Shown here piece after piece: positions 25,966-34,225 of a stretch of DNA of 64,000 nucleotides; position 1 is the first letter of the stretch; each line of letters opens with the position of its first letter. The position numbers and the translations under genes are program-made. The stretch is from DATARH01 sp963778385 (lineage in GTDB: Bacteria; Pseudomonadota; Alphaproteobacteria; ATCC43930; CGMCC-115725), in assembly GCA_963778385.1 (NCBI GenBank), contig CAVZUA010000008.1:468000-531999 (forward strand), given 5' to 3'. The notes under the pieces were generated by a model, which ran no database searches, was not told the DNA's origin, and worked only from the letters and a program-made list of their open reading frames with translations.

Positions 25966-26424
25966 GTTCCCTCGCATTGCGTCGGGCGAGCAGCCCCGAC
26001 CGGATATGATTTTGCTGGCACTGCACTACAGCCGTTGACAGATTTCGTAGACCGAGGGTCGGTCGCAAGGGATCGGTGCTCGCCAGCAGGCGAGTGCCGA
26101 ATCCCGCTGCGGACGATCCGAGGTCTTCGACAGTCTATGTCGATAGACGAAAAACGAGACGCCATGGGCTTTAGCCCTTGGCGGCGAGCCGCAGAGTGAG
26201 GGCGAAGCCCGAGCGAAGCGAGAACTGAACCCCCGGAGGGAAACCGAGCGGAGCCGGAACAGCCCATCCAGCACAAAAATCATATCCGGTCGGGGCTGGA
26301 AGCCCACGACGCAATGCGAGGGAACGCGAGAGAAATGCTGGGGATTGCGCGGATCGGAGAGCCGCGGGCACTGCTTACATAGACTACTAACAGAGAGCGG
26401 TGTGTAGGGGGTTCGCGTAAGCAG
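25966..26424 (+). ncRNA. Predicted structured element with long closing stem
   Basis: The arm 25966-26018 pairs with 26268-26325 over about 50 bases with a small internal bulge. Inside, CGGTGCTCGCC, four bases, GGCGAGTGCCG (about 26074-26098) forms an 11-bp stem with two G-U pairs on the plus strand; GGGCTTTAGCCC and GAGCGAAGCGAG follow. A second hairpin pairs CTGCTTAC 26371-26378 with GTAAGCAG 26417-26424. No coding frame is convincing. Either a large phage RNA or a MITE-like element. Confidence 0.5.
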
Positions 26425-26489
26425 GCATTGAAAGCAGTGATCGGCGCGGAGCGTGATACTTTCTGCCTGTAGAACATTGGGAGGCTGCG

Positions 26490-26816
26490 CTGGAACTCGA
26501 AGAACTGAGGGAGCTGGCTTCGCGCGGACCTGACGAGCGCAAGCGGTATCTCGATGCACTCGAAGAGACGTATGGCGAAGAACTGAAAGCCGGAAATGCG
26601 AAAGCGCGCCGGGTGGTTTCGGAATTATCCAAAGCGCACGGCGATTGGCCTCGCACATCGCTTCCGAAAGAGTTCTTTGAGCGGCTGCTGCCCCTGCTCC
26701 CGAAAGCGGATCAGGAGTTGTTCCTGAAAGAGATGCTCCAGGAGGCGAAGCTCAGCGCGCACACGGCTTTGGAGCAAAGCTGGCCGTGGTGGCGGCGGAT
26801 GTGGATGCGGTTTTGA
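26490..26816 (+). CDS. Phage hypothetical protein, CTG start
   Basis: 108 residues: LELEELRELASRGPDERKRY, ARRVVSELSKAHGDWPRTSL, FLKEMLQEAKLSAHTALEQS. The frame has no ATG, GTG or TTG near its start; CTG at 26490 is five bases after GGGAGG (26479-26484). Helical and hydrophilic, with a Trp/Arg-rich end. The coding pattern is good. Function unknown. It lies between the two structured regions. Confidence 0.5.
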   Translation: MELEELRELASRGPDERKRYLDALEETYGEELKAGNAKARRVVSELSKAHGDWPRTSLPKEFFERLLPLLPKADQELFLKEMLQEAKLSAHTALEQSWPWWRRMWMRF

Positions 26817-26899
26817 AAGCGCGGCACCATAGGTAAATTCCGAGCCTTCTGCGACCGGGCGCCTTGCTGCATCATCAAGAATGGGCAAGGAGGAGCACG

Positions 26900-27094
26900 A
26901 TGAGTGCAACGATCCAATACTTTGACCCGCATCGGCCGCACGAACGGCGCATGACTATGATTGCCGATCTGGCACGAGTTGCACACATGACGAACGATCT
27001 GGAGAATCGCGGCTTCGTAGTCGAGAAGACAACCGTACGCCTACAGACGGAGCCGAACTTCAGAGAGGATTCTATTTGTGATGAGTATTTTTGA
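26900..27094 (+). CDS. Small phage protein
   Basis: 64 residues: MSATIQYFDPHRPHERRMTM, LARVAHMTNDLENRGFVVEK. GGAGGAG precedes the ATG. Its end overlaps the next gene by 14 bases. Function unknown. Confidence 0.55.
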   Translation: MSATIQYFDPHRPHERRMTMIADLARVAHMTNDLENRGFVVEKTTVRLQTEPNFREDSICDEYF

Positions 27095-27233
27095 CCGGAT
27101 AAAAGATGCTATCATTGCGCCCTTTGAAGACGACCAAAGCAAAAGGGCGATACTTCCTGAAAATGATATCCCCTTGTGGATTTACCAGGAAGCGGAACAG
27201 GAAAACGCGCGGCAGGATGATCTGCTTCCTTAA
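27081..27233 (+). CDS. Small phage protein
   Basis: 50 residues: MSIFDRIKDAIIAPFEDDQS, then PLWIYQEAEQENARQDDLLP. Acidic, helical. Overlaps the previous gene in a different frame. Function unknown. Confidence 0.5.
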   Translation: MSIFDRIKDAIIAPFEDDQSKRAILPENDIPLWIYQEAEQENARQDDLLP

Positions 27234-27260
27234 ATTTTCTGGGCACGCACTTATGACCGG

Positions 27261-27679
27261 CTGCCTCTGATCGCCTGGAAGGCGGCAGAGGTGGGACGTA
27301 AAACTCTATATAGACAGAGGGTTGGGAGCGCCGAGCCTTTCTCTTTTAAGGGCCGTGAGTGCGCCTGAGCCAAGTGATTTGTTGTGAAGGAAGCGGGCTT
27401 ACAGGGGTTGCAACTTGCGACGCTACCCGCTTCCAATGTCGCACCCTTCACAACAAACCACACTTTCACAGAGATACAGATCAGATGGGGCGGAGGCGCC
27501 GGTGTGCCTTTTACCGCCCTTTCGCATCTATACCCCTGCGGGCTTTTGATGATTGGCTTGGAGAGAGTGAGGCGTGTGCGGCTCTTCCACCGCTGCTGAC
27601 ACGACCGCGCGCCTTTCTGCCTTATGCCTCTTGCGCTACGGCCTTTAGAGGCCACCCCACTCTCTCCAAACCAACCATC
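27261..27679 (-). ncRNA. Predicted large structured RNA region
   Basis: Three stems. A CTGCC/GGCAG hairpin at about 27261-27288. A two-part stem: TTTGTTGTGAAGG 27378-27390 with CCTTCACAACAAA 27445-27457, and AAGCGGG 27391-27397 with CCCGCTT 27426-27432. A 25-bp stem, 27548-27572 with 27655-27679, whose three mismatches are all A-C on the plus strand and so G-U wobbles on the minus strand. That points to a minus-strand RNA. No supported gene from 27,234 to 28,213. Confidence 0.5.
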
Positions 27680-27750
27680 TCGTTCAGCCGAGGGTACTAA
27701 TTTTATAGTGGTTCCCCGTGGTCTGCCACTTTTTCCTCTATCGATGAGCA

Positions 27751-27780
27751 AAGCAAAAAGCCGCGCCGATTAAGCGCGGT
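27751..27780 (-). terminator. Rho-independent terminator candidate
   Basis: On the minus strand ACCGCGC, a seven-base loop, GCGCGG, then CTTTTTGC. It follows the predicted pseudoknot at 27788-27871 in the same direction. Confidence 0.5.
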
Positions 27781-27787
27781 CTTCGTC

Positions 27788-27871
27788 AAACTCTTTGTGC
27801 AGAACAGCGGAAAGTTGGCACCATCCAATATTCTGCTCTGCACACAAAGTTCGACCTGTTGATGGTGCCAT
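27788..27871 (-). ncRNA. Predicted pseudoknot
   Basis: Segment 1 (about 27788-27802) pairs with a segment near 27840-27855 over 13 of 15 bases. Segment 2, TGGCACCATC (about 27819-27828), pairs perfectly with GATGGTGCCA (about 27862-27871). The order 1-2-1'-2' makes an H-type pseudoknot. A further hairpin, GGAAAAAGT/ACTTTTTCC, lies near 27,915-27,942. Confidence 0.45.
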
Positions 27872-28213
27872 ACCTACAGTGAAGCATGGATGAAGATGTT
27901 TGCAAGGTGCTGCTGTGGAAAAAGTCAGCGGAACAACTTTTTCCAAAGGCGCGCCAAAAACCCTGCCGGCGGAGCCGCCTGTACAACGGGTTCTGGCACA
28001 AGTGTCGGGCGGGCCGGCTTGGGCCGAGCGCCCGGAGAATTTGAATTCGCGGCTTTCCGTAAGGGTTTGATTTGGCGTCTAGGCAGCTTTTTGCGCATTC
28101 GGGGAATTTAGCAGCGGGAGCGAACCGACAAAAGGGCCGGAGTGTCTCAGTTTGAAATTGCGGCACGGCTCGCGGCCCCACTGTATGTTCCGCGGAAAGT
28201 GTGGGGGTGGACA

Positions 28214-28384
28214 ATGGCTGAGATGACGACGCGCGAGCGCCAGCGTGCGGCAGCGCAGGCGGACATCGAGAGATGGCGGAAAGATTTGGCGGCGGCGGAG
28301 AAAGCCGATGATCAGGCGCTGGCAGCGCAAATCCGAGGCTGGATCGTTAGGCGCCAAACACTTTTAGCCGAAGCTGGTCATTAG
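28214..28384 (+). CDS. Small coiled-coil protein
   Basis: 56 residues: MAEMTTRERQRAAAQADIER, then WRKDLAAAEKADDQALAAQI and RGWIVRRQTLLAEAG. Helical throughout, alphaproteobacterial in style. Convergent with the lysis genes. Function unknown. Confidence 0.5.
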   Translation: MAEMTTRERQRAAAQADIERWRKDLAAAEKADDQALAAQIRGWIVRRQTLLAEAGH

Positions 28385-28408
28385 CGTCGCGCGCACGAGG
28401 AGAGGCGA

Positions 28409-28633
28409 TTACAGCTTATCCCCGGAAAGCCCCATGCCCTCTATAGCGGCCTTGAAAGCGGCGCGTACTGCAGAGAGTGCAAGGCCGGCGACGATGGCGG
28501 TCGTCGGATGATCAGGCAACCCGGCGAGCAAGAGGCCGCCGAACACTGTAAAGAAAGTTGCGGCAAATGTCGTTCCGAAGCTAATTGCGTGACGATAGAT
28601 GGTTTGATTTATACGTTGAAGTGATTGGCTAAT
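28409..28633 (-). CDS. Holin candidate, ATT start
   Basis: 74 residues. RINQTIYRHAISFGTTFAAT, FFTVFGGLLLAGLP, then TTAIVAGLALSAVRAAFKA give two hydrophobic helices with a short turn and a charged C-terminus, the usual small-holin layout. The frame has no ATG/GTG/TTG in the right place; ATT at 28633 lies seven bases after GAGG. It follows two peptidoglycan hydrolase genes, so a role in lysis timing is likely. Confidence 0.5.
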   Translation of the reverse strand: MSQSLQRINQTIYRHAISFGTTFAATFFTVFGGLLLAGLPDHPTTAIVAGLALSAVRAAFKAAIEGMGLSGDKL

Positions 28634-28642
28634 AAATCGACC

Positions 28643-29086
28643 TCATACAACACGGAAGAAGTGCGTCGGCATGCCGCCCTTGGCTTCGTAATATTTTTTC
28701 CAGCTATCTAATGAGTAATTCGCAGTCCACAGTCCATTTCGGCTGTCGTTACTCATGATCCAGGGCGAGCCGTCTGGTGCGGCGTGCATTCCAATGATCC
28801 CAGTGTGGCCGTTGGCGACGCGGCCATTGCCGGTGCCCGTGACGCTGAGAATGATGCAGCCAGGTTCCGGCTCGGTGATCTGCTCGAATGACGGACTTCG
28901 GAGCAGGTGGTCGTACAGCTCGTGGGTTGAAAGCACCGTGGGAAAACGCAGCTCGGGAAACGCTGCTTGGATGATGTCGGATACGGTTTCGGCGCAGCCG
29001 TACTCATCGGCGGCCAAATCAGCCGGAGAAGCGTCTTTGCCGATGAAGCTGAAGGCTGTGTCGTAAAGGTGCTGTGCGTTGTCCAT
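28643..29086 (-). CDS. NlpC/P60- or CHAP-like lysis enzyme
   Basis: 147 residues from MDNAQHLYDTAFSFIGKDAS. Catalytic pattern: YGCAETVSDIIQ (nucleophile Cys), NGHTGIIGMH (His), then SNDSRNGLW. This is a papain-like peptidoglycan peptidase or amidase. It lies between the M23 peptidase and the holin candidate, so it probably cleaves host cell wall at lysis. No signal peptide, consistent with holin-dependent release. Confidence 0.7.
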   Translation of the reverse strand: MDNAQHLYDTAFSFIGKDASPADLAADEYGCAETVSDIIQAAFPELRFPTVLSTHELYDHLLRSPSFEQITEPEPGCIILSVTGTGNGRVANGHTGIIGMHAAPDGSPWIMSNDSRNGLWTANYSLDSWKKYYEAKGGMPTHFFRVV

Positions 29087-29090
29087 AGGG

Positions 29091-29756
29091 CTAATTTTTG
29101 CGGATAAGGCGTACTTCTGAGGTGAGTAAGGCAACGATCTTCTGCCAAAGAGTGATCTGTACCGGAACGTTGCTCGCATAGATGCCGGTGAAGTAGGGCG
29201 TCGGGTCAATGCGGCCGTTGAAGCCGTTATGAGGCTCGCAGAGCGCCTGGTTCGCATCGAAGCTGGCGAAATTGCCGTCGTTGTAGCCGCGGCTCGGGAA
29301 GAGGCCGAAATGAAGATGATCACCGCTGCTTTCGTAGGGGGCTCCCGTGTTGTCGGCGGAGCCGATGAGGTCGCCCGCTTTTACTTTGTACTCAACGCCA
29401 TCCAGAGCGATCGGTGAGGGATATTTAGGATCGGTGTCGCCGATAAGGTGCCAGTACATTGTTCGAAAATGGGCGGGTGTGCCCTTGTAATCGAATTGCT
29501 CGGTCGTGCGTATGACCATGCCCTCGCCGCCGTGTGCGTCTTTCTCGTAGTGGATCAGGCCATCGTGAGCGGCATAGACCGGGACGCCGTGAGAGGCGCG
29601 GAAGTCGATACCATCGTGGCCCTTTAGCGGGTTGCCAAAGTTGTCATGAAATTTGGCGTAATCCGCGGGGTTCTCGCCGAAGCCTTGGTTGATTATAGGA
29701 TCGCCGTCTGCGTCAGCGTCGTTTGCTGGGTAATAGAGCCGTAGCTGCTCAGCCAT
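29091..29756 (-). CDS. M23-family peptidase (endolysin)
   Basis: 221 residues starting MAEQLRLYYPAND; the start is set by GCAGGTAT just upstream. GHDGIDFRASHGVPVYAAHD holds the first zinc ligands (H and D) and SGDHLHFGLFPSRG the H-x-H motif. A C-terminal helix (VQITLWQKIVALLTSEVRLI) may bind membrane. Cleaves peptidoglycan cross-links; part of the lysis cassette. Confidence 0.85.
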   Translation of the reverse strand: MAEQLRLYYPANDADADGDPIINQGFGENPADYAKFHDNFGNPLKGHDGIDFRASHGVPVYAAHDGLIHYEKDAHGGEGMVIRTTEQFDYKGTPAHFRTMYWHLIGDTDPKYPSPIALDGVEYKVKAGDLIGSADNTGAPYESSGDHLHFGLFPSRGYNDGNFASFDANQALCEPHNGFNGRIDPTPYFTGIYASNVPVQITLWQKIVALLTSEVRLIRKN

Positions 29757-29805
29757 ATACCTGCATTGTATCAGGCTCAAACCGCGCTGCCGGGGTTTTC
29801 CACTC

Positions 29806-30594
29806 TCAGGTTTTTATAACGTAGTTCAAAGCCACAAACGGGTTCATGACATTGTGCGCGACCGAGCCGCCGGCACCTTGCCATGGATTATCAGTTCCTG
29901 GCGTCGTTGTTCCCGCTGTTGAAGGTGTATTACCTTCTTGTAGAGCGACGTTTTTCTGGCCAACGCCCGTGTTATCGCCGGTCCAGAATGGATGCGTGTG
30001 GGTAGGCATTTCAGAGATTGTAAGGTCGTGGGTCTCTTCGCCGCCTGTGTCGCCGCGACTGCGCGCGGTAAGTGCAAGCGTAAAGGTCTGCGTGCCGCTG
30101 CCGTCGCTCGACAGCGAGATTGCCGTGCCAGCGAGCGCGTTCGCGAGCGAACTGGCGAGCTGAAAGGTCGTGTTCGATATGCGGATCAGGTAATAGACCG
30201 TGTCGTTTGAGAGGCCCGTAATGACGCCGCTACTGGTGTGATAGGTGACGGCCTGGCCGGTTTGAAATTCATTGCTGGCGGCGTTCGTGAGGCCCGTGAC
30301 GGTGATCGTGTTGCTCGATCGCGAAGCGAACGTGGCGACTTTGCTGCCGGTGCCAACGCCGACGATCGTCCGACCGCGGAGATCCGGCACATTGAAAGTC
30401 GTTGAGCCGTCGCCTGCGCCGTATGTCGTGCTGATGACGCTAAACAGGGCGGCATAGGTCGAGCGAGAGACCGCGCTGCCGTCGCACAGGAGAAAGCCCG
30501 CCGGAGTGCCCGAGCCGGCGTAGGGCCAAATGATCCCGGTGAAATCCGATACTGAGGCGGGTTGTCCATTTGTGATACCAGTTGCATCGGCCAT
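29806..30594 (-). CDS. Phage tail collar-domain fibre protein
   Basis: 262 residues. The collar domain is at 15-80 (GTPAGFLLCDGSAVSRSTYA, GAGDGSTTFNVPDLRGRTIV). The middle holds a T/S-rich insert, and the end (EMPTHTHPFW, NVMNPFVALNYVIKT) is the usual collar-fibre C-terminus. Likely host-binding tip. It begins two bases after the TAG of the upstream gene (TAGGTATG). Confidence 0.9.
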   Translation of the reverse strand: MADATGITNGQPASVSDFTGIIWPYAGSGTPAGFLLCDGSAVSRSTYAALFSVISTTYGAGDGSTTFNVPDLRGRTIVGVGTGSKVATFASRSSNTITVTGLTNAASNEFQTGQAVTYHTSSGVITGLSNDTVYYLIRISNTTFQLASSLANALAGTAISLSSDGSGTQTFTLALTARSRGDTGGEETHDLTISEMPTHTHPFWTGDNTGVGQKNVALQEGNTPSTAGTTTPGTDNPWQGAGGSVAHNVMNPFVALNYVIKT

Positions 30595-30596
30595 AC

Positions 30597-31232
30597 CTAC
30601 ATCAAAGAAATGTTCACTTGTAATGTCGTGTCCGTGCCGCCGGCCTTGGTGTACGGGATCCCGAGCAGCGCATGATTGAAAATTTGCCCGCTATTGAGGC
30701 TCGCGCTGCCATTCATAAATGTGCCAGCCTCGTGATAGGTGCCGTTTGTAAGGTTGGCATCGGGGAAAAAGAATTGAAACTCAGCCTCGTTGTTGCTGAC
30801 ATCGAAGGAAGTCGAAGGCGGGACACGAGCCACTTCGGTCGTGAGCTGCATGTCGCTTGCGGCCGGCGCCGTGCTGCCAGTGCCCAGTGCCCCATAGTTG
30901 AGGCCGCCGGAGTAGGTCGTGCCAGCGATGAGATACTGCACCAGAAGATCCCGGCCGGTGAGTGAGCCGGTCATGATCAGGTTGTCGGCCGCGGTCTCGA
31001 TGCCGAGCGCGAATGATGCAAGCGTTGCATCGATCTCCGTGCGTATCGTCGAAAGCGCCCGCTCGATGCGGTGCCGCAATGCCGGACTTTGCTCGTACCG
31101 GCCGCGCATGTGCACGAGCTCCATAGCCTCGTCGGCAAGAGGGCGAACCGCGTCTATTGCTCCAGCCCGATAGCCGCGAACTACGATGCGGCCCTTTGGC
31201 TTAAACTCATCTGGTACTTTGATTGAATTCAC
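30597..31232 (-). CDS. Phage tail/fibre protein
   Basis: 211 residues. The helical N-terminus (ALRHRIERALSTIRTEIDAT) is followed by LNYGALGTGSTAPAASDMQL, NNEAEFQFFFPDANLTNGTY and SASLNSGQIFNHALLG, the pattern of a phage tail family that attaches fibre parts. Translationally linked to the collar gene. Confidence 0.75.
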   Translation of the reverse strand: MNSIKVPDEFKPKGRIVVRGYRAGAIDAVRPLADEAMELVHMRGRYEQSPALRHRIERALSTIRTEIDATLASFALGIETAADNLIMTGSLTGRDLLVQYLIAGTTYSGGLNYGALGTGSTAPAASDMQLTTEVARVPPSTSFDVSNNEAEFQFFFPDANLTNGTYHEAGTFMNGSASLNSGQIFNHALLGIPYTKAGGTDTTLQVNISLM

Positions 31233-31251
31233 AAAATCATTTTAGCATCCA

Positions 31252-34223
31252 CTAAGCGGCCCACGTTCCGAATCCCCAGATCAGCATGTTCGGGTATGCC
31301 AGGCCGATCGAGCCCACGGTGTAGAACGTGGCAGCGGAGTTTTGATTGTTGTAGTTGGTCGCGATGCGGGCAGCAGTGAGGAGCGATGCAGCGCTGAAGC
31401 GCACCTCTTTGAGGTTGCCTTTCAGCGCCGCGCCGTAGGTCGCGTTAATGCGGTTTTGGATCGCTCCGAACTTTTCAAATTGATTGGTGCCCGTCGCATC
31501 GGTTGTCAGCGTACCGATGAGCACCCCATCTGCGTACATGCGCTCGCTCGTCGCATCGCGAACGATCGTGTACGAGTGATAGGCGCCATCTGCGGTGTTG
31601 ATGCCAGTCGCAGCAAATTGGGGATTGCCCGACACCGGACGGTAGTTCAGGCGGCCCGCGGTCGGCGCAGAGCCTGAACCGTTGATTTCTATGTGTCCGG
31701 TAGATTGCCCAATGCTGTTCTGACTGAGCACCGCTTCGTAGGTCGTATCCGTCTTTTTGAGGCGAAAGGAAACACCCATGTCCTGAATAGCAGGCGTGAT
31801 ATTACTCGTGAGCTGGGCGTAGCCGCTCTTGTACATGGCGTACCGGAGCGCTCCGGTGACGGTACTCCAGCTCACGCCATTGTGCGCTTTGAGAACACCA
31901 TGCGAGGCTGCCGAATCATAGGCGACGTTCGCGTGATTGGCGTCGTCATTCGCGGTCTGAGAGAGGACAAGCCAATACGTCGTGCCTTGGACCAAGGACG
32001 TGAGTGATGCCGTCCACATGATGTTATCGATGCCGGTAAGAAAGCTCTGGTTCCAGCCCGCTGCGACTATCGTGCTCGATGCGATGTTGGTGCCGCTCGG
32101 ACTCCCAGCGGAGTCAGCCTGTATGGCCAGCACCACGCTCGCGGCAAGCGTTCCCGTGTTCGCCAGCTTGCGCACGAGCGCATCAATCTGAGCGGTGGAG
32201 GCAGGCCCCATCACGAAAGACTGCGCGATTTTCTGATTTCCCGTGGCGGTACCGAATGCGATCGCCGTGTTGCCTGAAAGCGAGCTGTCGAGAACGACCT
32301 CGCCCGGAAAGGACAAAGAGTCGCTCGCCTGGCTGACTTCTTTGAGCGATGAAATGTCATTGCCGGCGGCAGCAGAATCCGCGCCGGAGCCAACCAAGTG
32401 ATACACGTTTGTGTAGTCGCTCCAGACCGCCTCGCTGCCGTACGTGTCGGCCGCGGCCGGTAATGTCGCGTTGGGGTTCCCGAACCAAATATAAAAGATC
32501 GTATCTGATAGCGCGCTTACGTCTCCCTTGAACCAGAGTTCGCCGGTCTTGGCGCCCGCATCGATCGCGACCAATTCGACCGGACACTGCGTTGCGTTAT
32601 CCGATTGGTAGACGCGGATATCCGAGCCATCCGAATTCACGCCGTCGCGGAAGAAGCCGAGCGCGTCATCGCCGCCGTCGAAGAATTCGTCCGGCAAGGT
32701 CGAGAGATCGACATACACAGGGAAGCCGGAGATCGTCCCTGCCCCGCTCACCTTCGCGTGGTTTACGGTGATCGGCACCCGCCAAGTCCAGCCCGCACCC
32801 CACACATACGGCCCGGTCGAGCTGACGATCTCGGGCGTGCCATCGTCGAGCTCGATGCTCTCCGCGATGCGCAAAAGCACCTGCAATATGGTCGTATCAT
32901 CGACAGAGTTCTGATTAAGCTCCTGCTCCAGGAGTACGGCCATCAAGTCGATGAAGCCGACTTTATCCCCGCCGATAGCCTCCACCTCGTACTCAAGCTG
33001 CGTCGGCGAATAGCCGGTTGCCCGGATGCGGCGGATGGTCAGCGTCACGTCGAGCCCGAGGATTGTCGAGTTGAGGGTGATCGTCTGGCCGATCATCAAG
33101 CCCGCTCTCAGCGTGCTGAATTTTTCCGAAGCAAGTCCATTTGAGGTCGCTGATTGGATTGCCGTATTGCAGCACCTCGGCGAGTGCGCGCTGCTGCGCC
33201 TCCAGCACCGATGTGATTTGCTTGTCTACGATGGTGTCCTGGAATTCGCCGTAGGCGGCGATCGAGTTCGGAATCGTTGGCGTAGCCGAGGATCGGCACT
33301 TGGGCGTCACCGAACACCTTGAGCGTATGTCCAGCACCGGGATCGCTGCTAAATGCGATAAAGGCGGGGGTGCCGCTGGCGTTCGAATAGAGCACGTCGA
33401 AGCTGCCGGGGTCGTCCTTGCCGTAAATGCCTACAGTCTTGGAAACGGCGTCGAGCGTCACCGTGAGCGTGTCGGGGTCGTAGGGATAGATAAGCGGATA
33501 GGTCTGCTGGCCTGACTGCGTTTTGTATACGTCGATCGCCGTGGTGGCGTCGTAGGTCTTTTTGTAGGTCGAGCCGACCACGAAGACGCTGTTTTTGAGG
33601 TTCTGCGCGCTTACCGCGTAATCGATTGTCGGCCATTCGAGGTTGCCCTCGGTGTCGTTGAGATTGAACGACGCGGGTTCACCCGTGCCGGCGCCGCTGT
33701 CGATGCCGCCCGCGAAGAAGTGCACGTCCTTATCGGGGTCGATGTACCAATCCCAGCCGATGAGAGTGGCGAGCTTCTGGATGCACTTGGTCGGCGGCTG
33801 GTAATTGAATTTGATCGAGGGGATCGTGTAACCGGCGAGCTTGACGTTGGTATCGGTGAAGCCGGTCGTGAAATTGGCGATGATGTCCTGCACGATCTCG
33901 CCGGGGTCCATATCCGTGTACGTCTGCACGACGCTTCGGGCATCGAAAAGGTAGCTCCAATCCACGACGGTGATGCTGTACCGGGCCAGAATGCCGCCAT
34001 CGATCTTGAGCTCGGTTTCCGTGACGGTGCCGCCGAAGATGTGCCCGCTGTCGTCGTAGAGGTCGATCTGGTCGCCCACGACCGGGATCGTGGCGCTCGG
34101 GGTTTTCTGAATATCGAAATTGAGCGTCGAGACTTCCTTGGTCAGCACGAGGTTGAGGTTGACGCTCGTCCAATCCACCGAGCTCGAAGCGTCGACGGAA
34201 TTCACCTTGAGCTGGACGGACAT
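31252..34223 (-). CDS. Tail hub protein fused to DUF2341/LamG-like domains, two frameshifts
   Basis: The 5' part (34223 to about 33300) starts MSVQLKVNSVDASSSVDW and has FGGTVTETELKIDGGILARY, PSIKFNYQPPTKCIQKLATL and IDPDKDVHFFAGG, typical of a gpD/gp27-like tail hub. After shifts near 33290 and 33115 the frame continues with TLTIRRIRATGYSPTQLEYE (end of the hub). It then runs into WTWRVPITVNHAKVSGAGTI (DUF2341) and a concanavalin-like part (GAYHSYTIVRDATSERMYAD). About 990 residues in all. Probably hub plus carbohydrate-binding tip. Confidence 0.75.
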
Positions 34224-34225
34224 AC

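Noticed and set aside
26026..26658. Long minus-strand reading frame over the structured region
   Set aside because: Its residues follow the inverted repeats and rRNA-like composition rather than protein character, and there is no ribosome site.
25966..28140. RNase P RNA or tmRNA
   Set aside because: The universally conserved core sequences of both RNAs are absent, and no tRNA-like ends are present.
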